The notes under the pieces are model-generated. The model ran no database searches. It saw nothing but the letters and a program-made list of their open reading frames with translations, and was not told where the DNA came from. Both the position numbers and the translations under genes were made by a program. This document shows, piece after piece, positions 24,539 to 32,634 of a DNA stretch of 64,000 bases; position 1 is the stretch's first letter; every line of letters starts with the position of its first letter. Origin of the DNA: Flavobacterium pectinovorum (lineage in GTDB: Bacteria > Bacteroidota > Bacteroidia > Flavobacteriales > Flavobacteriaceae); assembly GCF_022802975.1 (NCBI RefSeq), contig NZ_JAFEVZ010000002.1, forward strand, positions 124,001-188,000, written 5' to 3'.

Positions 24539-25042
24539 TTATTTCATGATTTTCATGACCAATTTCCCTAACCAGTTATCATTAAATTCAGTCATTTTGT
24601 CCAGCATGTTATCTGCTTTTAGAACAAAATCATACAATTTTGTGGTTTGATCTACAAAGTGTTTTTCTTCTGCTGAATCTTTGGCTTCGATTGTCGAAAC
24701 TTCTTTTAAAATTTTAAGAGCAGGTTTGATTTCTCTTTTACTTCTCTCTCTCGAAATTTTCACAGCCAATTCATCTAAATCTTTTTCGGCTGTAAAAAAC
24801 TCTTTTCTTTCTCCGGCTTTATATTCTTTATACACAATTCCCCAATCCATCAAAGCTCTTAAGTTCATACTGGCGTTTCCTCTGGAAATTTGTAATTCCT
24901 CCATAATATCTTCCATAGAAACAGCTTCGTTCGAGACCATTAATAAAGCATGAATTTGTGCCATGGTTTTATTAATGCCCCATTGAGAGCCTAATGCTCC
25001 CCAGGTTTGTACAAACTTATTTTTTGCTTCTTTGAATTTCAT
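24539..25042 (-). CDS. GbsR/MarR-family transcriptional regulator
   Basis: 167 residues. Winged-helix domain with FVQTWGALGSQWGINKTMAQIHALLMVS, MEDIMEELQISRGNASMNLRALMDWGIVYKEYKAGERKEFFTA (recognition helix SRGNASMNLRAL) and a C-terminal helical dimerisation part. This is the GbsR-like subgroup of MarR regulators. It heads the operon of membrane, DUF2071, DCC1-like and TIGR01777 genes and probably controls it and itself. The effector is unknown. Confidence 0.88.
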   Translation of the reverse strand: MKFKEAKNKFVQTWGALGSQWGINKTMAQIHALLMVSNEAVSMEDIMEELQISRGNASMNLRALMDWGIVYKEYKAGERKEFFTAEKDLDELAVKISRERSKREIKPALKILKEVSTIEAKDSAEEKHFVDQTTKLYDFVLKADNMLDKMTEFNDNWLGKLVMKIMK

Positions 25043-25091
25043 TTGTCAATTTTATTGTTTTTCAAACGGTCAAATGCAAATCGCATAAATG

Positions 25092-25149
25092 CTCATTGTC
25101 ATGAGACAAATGTAAACAAAAGTTTTTAAACTTTCAAAAATAATTGAAA
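25092..25149 (-). promoter_or_regulatory. Promoter and possible operators of the GbsR-led operon
   Basis: On the minus strand TTG (25137-25135), a 20-base spacer and TACATTTG (25114-25107) match the Bacteroidetes consensus. TTTCAA 25132-25137/TTGAAA 25144-25149 is an inverted repeat over the -33 box, and CTCAT 25092-25096/ATGAG 25101-25105 lies at the transcript start. Either could bind the regulator. Confidence 0.65.
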
Positions 25150-25217
25150 CCTATTTAGTGAATTATAAAGTTGTGTTAATTCGACGCTCGAAATTTTAGA
25201 TTACATAATGAGAAGGA

Positions 25218-25225
25218 TATTTTTG
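25218..25225 (+). promoter_or_regulatory. Possible -7 element of the antiporter gene
   Basis: TATTTTTG, 15 bases before the ATG at 25241. No TTG at -33. Confidence 0.4.
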
Positions 25226-25240
25226 TAAAAATCACTTTTT

Positions 25241-26503
25241 ATGGAATTATACTACACCTTTTCAGTACTGATTGTACTGGCTTCTTTCTTCGCCTATTTA
25301 AACCTAAGATTTTTAAAACTTCCGGGAACGATCGGAATAATGATTATTGCCATGTTGGTTTCGGTTGGAATTCGTCTTTTAGGAGATTCTTATTTCCCTG
25401 CCACTACTAAACATTTTTTTGAGTTGATAAAACAATTTGATTTCAACGAAATCCTAATGGGGGCTATGTTGAACTTTCTTCTGTTCGCAGGTGCTCTTCA
25501 TGTAAATATGGCTGATCTTAAAGAACAAAAAGTTCCGATTATGATATATTCCACAGTTAGTGTTGTACTGTCGGCATTGATTATTTCCATGTTACTTTAT
25601 TATATCGCACCACTTTTAGGAATTCATATTCCGTATATATTTTGTCTGGTTTTTGGGACTTTAATTTCTCCAACAGATCCAATTGTAGTTTTGGGAGTTT
25701 TAAAAGAGGCGAAAGTTCCTAAAAGAATCGAAACCAAAATTGTGGGAGAATCATTGTTTAATGATGGAGTTGCAGTAGTAATGTTTGCTGTTGTTCTAAA
25801 AATGGCAACAGATCCTACATTTGATGTAAGTTTTGGTTCTATCGCCTGGCTATTTGCAAAAGAAGGAATTGGCGGGCTTTTATTAGGGGCTGTTTTAGGA
25901 TTTACGGCATCAAATGTGATGAAGAAAATTGACGATTATAAAGTGTCAGTTTTAATCACGCTTTCTATTGTTACGGGAGGATTTCTGGTAGCCCAAAGTT
26001 TGCACGTTTCAAGTCCGTTGGCAATGGTAGTTGCCGGATTAATTATTGGTAATTACGGTAAAAAAGTAGCCATGAGTGAAGTTACCAAAGATTATCTGGG
26101 AAAATTTTGGGAACTTATCGATGAGATCTTAAATGCTGTTTTGTTTTTATTTATTGGCTTTGAATTGTTATTACTGCCAGATTTGAATAAACAATTGCTG
26201 ACAGGTTTCGTTGCGATTTTTATAGTGCTGTTTGCCAGAATTTTTTCAATCGTTTTGCCGTGGAAATTTTTCGATATATTTAAATTTTTCGGAATCAAAT
26301 CGGCTTACAATAAAGGTTCCCTGATGGTTTTGGTCTGGGGAGGAATTCGCGGTGGAGTTTCTATTGCGTTAGTACTTTCAATGCCTGAGGGAGAATATAA
26401 AAATTTATTGCTTGAAGTAACTTATATTGTGGTTTTATTTTCAATTGTAGTTCAGGGACTGACTGTTGGGAAATTAGCGAAACGAGTTTTGGAGAAAGAG
26501 TAG
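25241..26503 (+). CDS. Sodium/proton antiporter (CPA1, NhaP-like)
   Basis: 420 residues and about twelve hydrophobic segments. Signatures of CPA1: FGTLISPTDPIVVLGVLKEAKVPKRIETKIVGESLFNDGVAVVMF, which holds the TDP and the ND residues of the ion-binding site, SSPLAMVVAGLIIGNYG and VWGGIRGGVSIALVLSMP near the C-terminus. It exchanges Na+ or K+ for protons across the inner membrane. There is no cytoplasmic TrkA-type tail. Monocistronic, ending in a strong hairpin. Confidence 0.93.
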   Translation: MELYYTFSVLIVLASFFAYLNLRFLKLPGTIGIMIIAMLVSVGIRLLGDSYFPATTKHFFELIKQFDFNEILMGAMLNFLLFAGALHVNMADLKEQKVPIMIYSTVSVVLSALIISMLLYYIAPLLGIHIPYIFCLVFGTLISPTDPIVVLGVLKEAKVPKRIETKIVGESLFNDGVAVVMFAVVLKMATDPTFDVSFGSIAWLFAKEGIGGLLLGAVLGFTASNVMKKIDDYKVSVLITLSIVTGGFLVAQSLHVSSPLAMVVAGLIIGNYGKKVAMSEVTKDYLGKFWELIDEILNAVLFLFIGFELLLLPDLNKQLLTGFVAIFIVLFARIFSIVLPWKFFDIFKFFGIKSAYNKGSLMVLVWGGIRGGVSIALVLSMPEGEYKNLLLEVTYIVVLFSIVVQGLTVGKLAKRVLEKE

Positions 26504-26562
26504 AGAATATAGAGAATAGAAAAAAGAGGGAAGATTTCTTCTTTGCCAATAATTATATACTG

Positions 26563-26593
26563 AAAACCCTGCAAGTAATTCTTGCAGGGTTTT
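26563..26593. terminator. Bidirectional terminator
   Basis: Perfect 13-bp stem AAAACCCTGCAAG (26563-26575)/CTTGCAGGGTTTT (26581-26593) between convergent genes, followed by GTTTTT on the plus strand. Confidence 0.88.
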
Positions 26594-26597
26594 GTTT

Positions 26598-27257
26598 TTA
26601 TCGTTTATCTTCTTTAGAATAATTAGATTCTCCGTTAATATTAATTTCTCCTCCTAAAAAATGAGGCTCACGATTTCGTAAAACATCAAAAAAGGATTTT
26701 AAAGTAGATAGGTATTCTCTGAAACAAACATAGATATAGCCTCGATATTCTCCTTTATTTGCAGAATACCCAGCAGATTTAATCCCGAGTTTTTGTCCAA
26801 TATAAATTGCCCTGTTTAAATGATATTTCTGTGAAATTAAAGTAGCTCTTTTAATTTTGAAAATATGTTTCGCACGATACATGGTTGAATACGTATCGAA
26901 ACCGGCATAATCTATAAAGATTTTGGTTGTGTCAACTCCGTGATTAAAACAGTAATTTTTCATAACTGCTAATTCGTCATATTCTTCACGGCCATTATCT
27001 CCCGAAAGCAAAATTTTATTAATACGTTTTGCTTTCCAAAGCATAATTCCAGCATCAAGTCGGTCTTTTAAATATTTGCTTGGCTGATTTCCGTTAATTC
27101 CTGCACCAAAAATAATTCCGACATCATTCTTCGGAAATTTTTTAATTGAATAATGAATGTACTTCTTAGTCGAATTTTTTACGTAATAGTTAACAGAAAC
27201 AATTGCAATCAGCCCAATAATGGCGAGATAAAGCGCTATTTTAAAATATTTTTTCAA
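26598..27257 (-). CDS. SanA/YdcF-like (DUF218) membrane-anchored protein
   Basis: 219 residues. An N-terminal membrane anchor (YFKIALYLAIIGLIAIVSVNYYV) is followed by the DUF218 fold: VGIIFGAGINGNQPSKYLKDRLDAGIMLWKAKRINKILLSGDNGREEYDELAVMKNYCFNHGV, FIDYAGFDTYSTMYRAKHIF and ISQKYHLNRAIYIGQKLGI. This is the SanA group, linked in enterobacteria to envelope barrier function and vancomycin exclusion; the biochemical role is unsettled. Confidence 0.88.
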   Translation of the reverse strand: MKKYFKIALYLAIIGLIAIVSVNYYVKNSTKKYIHYSIKKFPKNDVGIIFGAGINGNQPSKYLKDRLDAGIMLWKAKRINKILLSGDNGREEYDELAVMKNYCFNHGVDTTKIFIDYAGFDTYSTMYRAKHIFKIKRATLISQKYHLNRAIYIGQKLGIKSAGYSANKGEYRGYIYVCFREYLSTLKSFFDVLRNREPHFLGGEININGESNYSKEDKR

Positions 27258-27320
27258 GGCTTGTATTTGTAAGATTAAGATTTAAAAATACGAAGATAGT
27301 CAAAGTAAAATCAAATAAAA

Positions 27321-27346
27321 AAACCGAAGTGTTTTTACTTCGGTTT
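27321..27346 (-). terminator. Terminator of the M3 peptidase gene
   Basis: AAACCGAAGT (27321-27330) pairs with ACTTCGGTTT (27337-27346); on the minus strand it runs into CGGTTTTTTTATTTG. Confidence 0.85.
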
Positions 27347-27385
27347 CAAATTTAATGCTCTAAGAAACTTAGTATCTAAGAAACT

Positions 27386-29413
27386 CTATAACAATCCCGC
27401 CCTTTTCAACAAAGCTTCCGGTTTTGGTTCCTGACCTCTGAAACGTTTGTACAAAATCATTGGGTGTTCTGTACCACCTTTTGAAAGGACATTATCTTTG
27501 AATTTTTTCGCTACTTCTTCGTTGAAAATACCTTTTTCCTGGAAAAATTCAAAAGCATCTGCATCCAGAACTTCTGCCCATTTATAGCTATAATATCCAG
27601 AAGAATATCCTCCTTGGAAAATATGAGAGAATGCTGTACTCATAGCATTTTCTTTTACATCGGGATACAATTGTGTATTCGCAAATTGTTCGGTTTCAAA
27701 AGCTTTCAAATCGGTAATGTTTGTCGGATCTTGTCCGTGCCAGGCCATATCCAATAATCCGAAACTTAACTGACGTAACGTTGCCAAACCTTCCTGGAAA
27801 CTGGCACTTTCTTTAATTTTCTGAACGTATTCAATCGGAATAATTTCTCCTGTTTCGTAATGATTCGCAAATAAAGCCAAAGCTTCCGGTTCGTAACACC
27901 AATTTTCCATAATCTGACTTGGCAATTCTACGAAATCCCAGTAAACAGAAGTTCCGGATAAACTCGGATACGTTGTGTTCGCCAGCATTCCGTGTAAACC
28001 GTGACCAAATTCGTGGAATAAAGTGGTTGCCTCATTAAAAGTTAATAATGAAGGTTTTGTTTCAGTTGGTTTTGTAAAATTACATACATTCGAAATATGT
28101 GGTCTTTCGTTTACGCCGTCTTTTACATATTGAGATTTGAATGAAGTCATCCACGCACCGTTTCTTTTTCCTTTTCTTGGGAAGAAATCAGCGTAGAAAA
28201 TCGAAACCAAATTATTTTCAGCATCTCTTACTTCGTAAGTCGTAACCTCTTCATGGTATTTATCGATATCAAAAACTTCTGTAAAAGTTAATCCGAATAA
28301 TTTGTTTGCTACTGTAAATGCACCGTCTAGAACTTTTTCTAACTGAAAATAAGGTTTTAGTTTTTCATCATCCAAATTAAAAAGTTGTTGTTTTAATTTT
28401 TCAGAATAATATGCACCGTCCCATTTTTCTAATTGCTCGATTCCGTCTAAAGTTGTAGCGAAAGTCGTTAACTCAGCAAATTCTTTTTGCGCTGCTGGTT
28501 TTGCTTTAGCCAATAAATCATTTAAAAAAGAGAAAACTTTCTCAGGACTTTCGGCCATTCTTTCTTCCAAAACAAAATGTGCGTGTGTTTTATAACCTAA
28601 TAAATTAGCTCTTTCAAAACGCAGTTTAGCAATCTTTAAAACATTTTCCTGATTGTCGAATTCGTTATTTTGAAACGATCTGGCACCAAAAGCGATTGCC
28701 ATTTTTTTACGCAGTTCGCGATTGTCAGCATACGTCAAAAACGGAAGATAACTTGGATGATCCAGAGTAAAAATCCAGCCTTCTTTTTCCTGACTTTTGG
28801 CTAATAATCTTGCAGCTTCGATTGTTCCTTCTGGTAATCCTGCTAAATCACTTTCGTTGGTTAAATGCAATTCGAAAGCATTGGTTTCTGCCAAAATATT
28901 TTGTTCAAATTGTAACTTTAACTTAGATAATTCTTTGTCGATTTCTCGTAAGCGGTCTTTTTTGTCTTCAGCAAGATTAGCTCCGTTTCTGGAGAAACTT
29001 TTGTATTTTTTGTCTAATAAAGTAGTTTGTTCCGGATTTAAACCTAAACTCTCTTTTTGATTGTAAACCGCTTTTATTTTGGCAAACAATTCAGCATTTA
29101 GTGTAATGTCATTTCCAAATTCTGCTAATAAAGGCGAAACTTCCTGAGCAATTTTCTGCATTTCGTCATTCGTTTCAGCCGAATTCAGATTAAAGAAAAT
29201 ACTCGAAAGACGGTCCAGAATCTCACCTGAATATTCCATTGCCAGAATAGTGTTTTCAAAAGTAGGCGTTTCAGGATTATTTACGATTGCATCAATTTCG
29301 GATTTTGCCAAAGTAATTCCTTCCTGAAAAGCAGGAACATAATCTTCGATTTTAATTTGCGAAAAAGGTGCGGTGTTATGTTTGGTGTTAAAATATTGTG
29401 TTAATATGCTCAT
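27386..29413 (-). CDS. M3-family metallopeptidase (oligopeptidase A/Dcp type)
   Basis: 675 residues, full length for the family. The zinc motif is H467-E-F-G-H471 in TTLFHEFGHGLHGML, with the third ligand in SGTSVYWDFVELPSQIMENW. N-terminal helices start with SILTQYFNTKHNTAPFSQI; no signal peptide, so it is cytoplasmic and degrades short peptides and cleaved signal peptides. SHIFQGGYSSGYYSYKWAEVLDADAF near the C-terminus is the substrate-tyrosine loop typical of this family. It is monocistronic. Confidence 0.95.
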   Translation of the reverse strand: MSILTQYFNTKHNTAPFSQIKIEDYVPAFQEGITLAKSEIDAIVNNPETPTFENTILAMEYSGEILDRLSSIFFNLNSAETNDEMQKIAQEVSPLLAEFGNDITLNAELFAKIKAVYNQKESLGLNPEQTTLLDKKYKSFSRNGANLAEDKKDRLREIDKELSKLKLQFEQNILAETNAFELHLTNESDLAGLPEGTIEAARLLAKSQEKEGWIFTLDHPSYLPFLTYADNRELRKKMAIAFGARSFQNNEFDNQENVLKIAKLRFERANLLGYKTHAHFVLEERMAESPEKVFSFLNDLLAKAKPAAQKEFAELTTFATTLDGIEQLEKWDGAYYSEKLKQQLFNLDDEKLKPYFQLEKVLDGAFTVANKLFGLTFTEVFDIDKYHEEVTTYEVRDAENNLVSIFYADFFPRKGKRNGAWMTSFKSQYVKDGVNERPHISNVCNFTKPTETKPSLLTFNEATTLFHEFGHGLHGMLANTTYPSLSGTSVYWDFVELPSQIMENWCYEPEALALFANHYETGEIIPIEYVQKIKESASFQEGLATLRQLSFGLLDMAWHGQDPTNITDLKAFETEQFANTQLYPDVKENAMSTAFSHIFQGGYSSGYYSYKWAEVLDADAFEFFQEKGIFNEEVAKKFKDNVLSKGGTEHPMILYKRFRGQEPKPEALLKRAGLL

Positions 29414-29442
29414 GTTTATTTATGTTGTTTAAAAATATAAAA

Positions 29443-29730
29443 TCATAATTTGAATTTCTTCGTATCCTGAAAAGTATTCCAAAAACGAAGTAGTTCTAAA
29501 TTAGTATTTTCGATACGATAATAAAGTGAAATGTGTTTTGTAATGACAATTTTATAAACGTTTTTGTAGTTCGTTTTTATAAATAAAACATTGTCATTTT
29601 TTAAAAGTGATATGGAGGTATTTACTTTTTCGATGAAATTCAAAGCTACTTTTTCAAACCATTCTGCTTCCAAATAATCGATGTTGTTCCAAAAGTCTTT
29701 TTTTGCTTGTGGAGCCCAAATTACATTCAT
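29443..29730 (-). CDS. RelE/ParE-family toxin
   Basis: 95 residues. NVIWAPQAKKDFWNNIDYLEAEWFEKVALNFIEKVNTSISLLKNDN and YKIVITKHISLYYRIENTNLELLRFWNTFQDTKK follow the ParE/RelE fold: two helices, then a beta-sheet with the Y-Y-R segment and the terminal F-x-D-x-K-K. It cannot be told whether it targets mRNA or gyrase. The stop of the antitoxin overlaps its start by one base, the usual toxin-antitoxin coupling. Confidence 0.85.
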   Translation of the reverse strand: MNVIWAPQAKKDFWNNIDYLEAEWFEKVALNFIEKVNTSISLLKNDNVLFIKTNYKNVYKIVITKHISLYYRIENTNLELLRFWNTFQDTKKFKL

Positions 29731-29957
29731 TATTTAAAATATTTTGAATAACGATTTTTGGTTTCTTCCATAACGACATCATGTGAGATTCCTTCATTAT
29801 TATCTAAAGAATAAATGGCCTCGTTTATATTATTTTTTTGCTCTTCAGAAAGACTTTCTTTAGATTGAATGAGCTCAACAATCTCCTGAATTAAATCAGG
29901 ATTATCAATGTCTAAAACAATTTTAGCCAGCTCTATTTTAGAAGTTTGAATGTTCAT
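29730..29957 (-). CDS. Antitoxin of the RelE/ParE pair
   Basis: 75 residues, acidic: NIQTSKIELAKIVLDIDNPDLIQEIVELIQSKES, then EISHDV-like DVVMEETKNRYSKYFK. The position directly before the toxin, and the size and helical C-terminus, make it the antitoxin; the DNA-binding type is not clear. A -7 element TAACTTTG lies upstream at 29971-29978. Confidence 0.82.
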   Translation of the reverse strand: MNIQTSKIELAKIVLDIDNPDLIQEIVELIQSKESLSEEQKNNINEAIYSLDNNEGISHDVVMEETKNRYSKYFK

Positions 29958-29970
29958 TTTGCTTTTTTCT

Positions 29971-29978
29971 CAAAGTTA
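29971..29978 (-). promoter_or_regulatory. -7 element of the RelE/ParE toxin-antitoxin operon
   Basis: TAACTTTG on the minus strand, 13 bases before the antitoxin ATG (29957). No TTG at -33. Confidence 0.45.
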
Positions 29979-30030
29979 AGTTTTTCTTTTAGAAATTTTT
30001 ATAATGAATCGTTAATAATTTTAAAGGTCT

Positions 30031-30117
30031 ATTCCGCAAAGAATCTCAAAGAAAAAACACAGAGATTCACAAAAAATTTGTGTAGCTCTGTGTCTTCTTT
30101 GTAAATCTCTGTGGAAT
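30031..30117. repeat. Imperfect nested inverted repeat
   Basis: ATTCCGCAAAGAATCTC near 30031 pairs imperfectly with the end CTCTGTGGAAT (30107-30117), and ACACAGAG (30057-30064) with CTCTGTGT (30086-30093) inside. The hairpin lies just past the purE stop. It resembles the element at 10490-10622 in style (CGCAAAG words). Confidence 0.65.
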
Positions 30118-30121
30118 TAAC

Positions 30122-30607
30122 TTATTTATTAAGACCTTCAGCCGCTTTATTAACAGCCGCTTTTAATTCTTCTTTATAAGCAATAATCGTATCCAAAACT
30201 TTTTTGTCGTGGCTTCCGATGATTTGTGCCGCTAAAATTCCCGCATTTTTTGCTCCGTTTAAAGCTACAGTGGCAACCGGAACTCCGCCCGGCATTTGCA
30301 GAATAGAAAGTACAGAATCCCACCCATCAATTGAATTGCTTGATTTTACCGGAACACCAATTACAGGAAGCGGAGACATTGAAGCCACCATTCCCGGTAA
30401 ATGTGCCGCACCGCCCGCACCGGCAATAATTACCGAGATTCCGCGAGTGTGTGCATTCTTGCTGAAATCGAATAATTTCTCCGGCGTTCTGTGTGCCGAA
30501 ACGATATCTACTTCAACTTCTACATTAAATTGTTTTAATATGTCGATGGCATCCTGCATCACTGGCATGTCTGAGATGCTTCCCATTATAATGGCTACTT
30601 TGCTCAT
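30122..30607 (-). CDS. purE: 5-(carboxyamino)imidazole ribonucleotide mutase
   Basis: 161 residues. The PurE signature is complete: MGSISDMPVMQDAIDIL, VSAHRTPEKLFDF, IIAGAGGAAHLPGMVAS, TPLPVIGVPVKS-like wording (SPLPVIGVPVKSSNSIDGWDSVLSILQMPGGVPVATV) and GAKNAGILAAQI. It converts N5-CAIR to CAIR in purine synthesis, the class I partner of PurK, which is the next gene upstream. Confidence 0.97.
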   Translation of the reverse strand: MSKVAIIMGSISDMPVMQDAIDILKQFNVEVEVDIVSAHRTPEKLFDFSKNAHTRGISVIIAGAGGAAHLPGMVASMSPLPVIGVPVKSSNSIDGWDSVLSILQMPGGVPVATVALNGAKNAGILAAQIIGSHDKKVLDTIIAYKEELKAAVNKAAEGLNK

Positions 30608-30701
30608 GTTTTTATTTTTGTTGTGTTTTTATTTCAGGTTTAAAGTTTCATGTTGTTGGAAACTGAAAACTGTTTGTTTAGACTGCGACTGTAACTAATT
30701 A

Positions 30702-31850
30702 CTAAGCACTAATAACTCTAATAGTATTCTTAACTTCCTGCGCAATTCTTCTTGCCTCAGTCATATCCTCATTTACGATTGTTACGTGTCCCATTTTTCT
30801 AAACGGACGAGTTTGTTTTTTACCGTAAATATGAGGTGTAACGCCATTCCATCCTAAAATGGTTTCGATGTTTTCATACACTACATTTCCTGAAAAGCCT
30901 TCAGCACCGACTAAATTTACCATAATTCCGGCAGCTTTACTGTCTGTGTTTCCTAACGGAAGATCTAAAATAGCGCGTAAATGATTTTCGAATTGTGAAG
31001 TATAACTTGCTTCGATTGAATAATGTCCTGAATTATGTGGGCGTGGAGCAACTTCGTTTACCAAAATTTCATCTTCGTTCGTTTGAAACATTTCAACAGC
31101 CAAAAGACCAACGTGATTGAATTTTTCAGAAACATTCAAAGCAATGGCTCTTGCTTTTTCTGCTACCTTTTCATCGATTCTTGCCGGACAGATTACGTAT
31201 TCTACTTGGTTGGCTTCCGGGTGAAATTCCATTTCCACAACCGGATAGGTTTTCATTTCTCCTGATGGATTTCTTACCACAATTACTGCCAATTCGTTTT
31301 TGAACGGAACCATAGTTTCTGCAATACATTCAACATTTGGCAATGTATCTAAATCAGACACCTGGCGAACTATTTTTACACCATTTCCATCATAACCAAA
31401 TTCAGTACATTTCCATACAAAAGGCAATTTCAGATCGTTGATTTTAGATTTTAACTTATCTAAATTTTCGAATCTTTCAAATGGTGCGGTTGGAATATTA
31501 TTAGCTGCGTAAAATTGTTTTTGGATTCCTTTATTCTGAATTCCTTTTAAAGTTTTTGGAGACGGATATACTTTTAGACCTTCGTTTTCCAATTGCGTTA
31601 AAGCTTCCAGATTGACCAATTCGATTTCAAAAGTCAGAACATCAACTTGTTTCCCAAAGTTGTAAACCGTATCATAGTCCATTAAATCGCCCTGAAAGAA
31701 TTTGTTGCAGGCAATTTTGCTCGGCGCTTCATCACTCGGATCTAAAACATACGTTTGTATGTCAAATTTTCTGGTGTCGAACAAAAGCATTTTACCCAAT
31801 TGTCCGCCGCCTAATATTCCTAATTTAAAATCAGAAGAAAAATAATTCAT
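30702..31850 (-). CDS. purK: 5-(carboxyamino)imidazole ribonucleotide synthase
   Basis: 382 residues, ATP-grasp fold: LGILGGGQLGKMLLFD at the N-terminus, the FVWKCTEFGYDGNGVKIV ATP loop, EIMV-type region ECIAETMVPFKNELAVIVVRN, NEVAPRPHNSGHYSIEASYTSQFENHLRAILDLPLG. It carboxylates AIR with ATP and bicarbonate to N5-CAIR; PurE follows. The VapBC operon ends five bases upstream of its start, so purK may be transcribed partly from the toxin-antitoxin promoter. Confidence 0.97.
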   Translation of the reverse strand: MNYFSSDFKLGILGGGQLGKMLLFDTRKFDIQTYVLDPSDEAPSKIACNKFFQGDLMDYDTVYNFGKQVDVLTFEIELVNLEALTQLENEGLKVYPSPKTLKGIQNKGIQKQFYAANNIPTAPFERFENLDKLKSKINDLKLPFVWKCTEFGYDGNGVKIVRQVSDLDTLPNVECIAETMVPFKNELAVIVVRNPSGEMKTYPVVEMEFHPEANQVEYVICPARIDEKVAEKARAIALNVSEKFNHVGLLAVEMFQTNEDEILVNEVAPRPHNSGHYSIEASYTSQFENHLRAILDLPLGNTDSKAAGIMVNLVGAEGFSGNVVYENIETILGWNGVTPHIYGKKQTRPFRKMGHVTIVNEDMTEARRIAQEVKNTIRVISA

Positions 31851-31855
31851 TGTTT

Positions 31856-32269
31856 TTATAGTGTATTTAAGAATTCATCTGGTGTGAATACATTGATTTC
31901 TGAAAATTTAAAATCTTTCAAATCCCGGGTTACAATGCAATCCATGTTGTGAATAGATTGTGCAGCGGTAATTTGTATAGCATCTTCAAAATCTTTATGA
32001 TTTGATTTTAAGCTTTTTTTGATAATGTTCACATCAATAGGAATTATTTCTATATTTTGTATAATTTCATCCAAAGCCATTCTTATTTTGTCCTCAGCAA
32101 TTAATCTTTTTAATAAATAATGAAGCGTAATAACTGTATTGGAAGTAGAAAAAAGTTTGATTTTTTTATCAACTCCTAAAGTGTATATTTTTAAAGAATT
32201 ATGCACAAAAGGTTGTCGATTTGCAAAAATGTCCATCAGAATATTAGTGTCAATAAATACGTTTTTCAT
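31856..32269 (-). CDS. VapC-like PIN-domain toxin
   Basis: 137 residues. PIN nuclease pattern: VFIDTNILMDIFANRQP with the first Asp, the central Glu-containing helix, FEDAIQITAAQSIHNMDCIVTRDLKDFKFSEI with the Asp cluster (ED, TRDxxDF). It probably cleaves RNA (VapC family). The first four codons overlap the antitoxin gene's end. It ends five bases before purK. Confidence 0.88.
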   Translation of the reverse strand: MKNVFIDTNILMDIFANRQPFVHNSLKIYTLGVDKKIKLFSTSNTVITLHYLLKRLIAEDKIRMALDEIIQNIEIIPIDVNIIKKSLKSNHKDFEDAIQITAAQSIHNMDCIVTRDLKDFKFSEINVFTPDEFLNTL

Positions 32270-32514
32270 AGACCGTATTTTTCTCTATAATGTTCTTCTC
32301 GTACCTTTTCTTCGTCAAAATCATCTGGTAAAGTAACAATTCCAATCAGTTTTTTTACTTTTGGAGGAATGTCATCGTATGTTTGTTCTTTCTCAATCAG
32401 ATTTTTGAAATAGCTTTCTACCAGTTCAGATAAACTTCTGCCTGTTTTTTTTGCATACGATTTTGCCTGCTCAATAACTTCTTTTTCTAACGATAAAGTG
32501 AGTTTAGTATTCAT
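32266..32514 (-). CDS. DUF6364-like antitoxin of the PIN toxin
   Basis: 82 residues. MNTKLTLSLEKEVIEQAKSYAKKTGRSLSELVESYFKNLI is a ribbon-helix-helix DNA-binding motif, followed by an acidic toxin-binding tail (DFDEEKVREEHYREKYGL). This is the usual antitoxin partner of VapC-like PIN toxins in Bacteroidetes. The ATG at 32514 overlaps the palindrome TATACGTATA. Confidence 0.88.
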   Translation of the reverse strand: MNTKLTLSLEKEVIEQAKSYAKKTGRSLSELVESYFKNLIEKEQTYDDIPPKVKKLIGIVTLPDDFDEEKVREEHYREKYGL

Positions 32515-32542
32515 ATACGTATAGTTTTTGCAAAGATACGTA
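32514..32542 (-). promoter_or_regulatory. VapBC promoter with two TACGTA sites
   Basis: The -7 element TATCTTTG (minus, 32538-32531) is flanked by two TACGTA words, 32516-32521 (inside the perfect TATACGTATA at 32514-32523) and 32537-32542, 21 bases apart. They frame the transcript start and are good candidate operators for the ribbon-helix-helix antitoxin. Confidence 0.6.
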
Positions 32543-32634
32543 AAATAATTATTGTATAAAATTTAAGGTAAAATATTCGACTGAAATTATACTTTTAGTA
32601 AAGATGCTTACAAAGGACTTGATTGAAGAAAATG

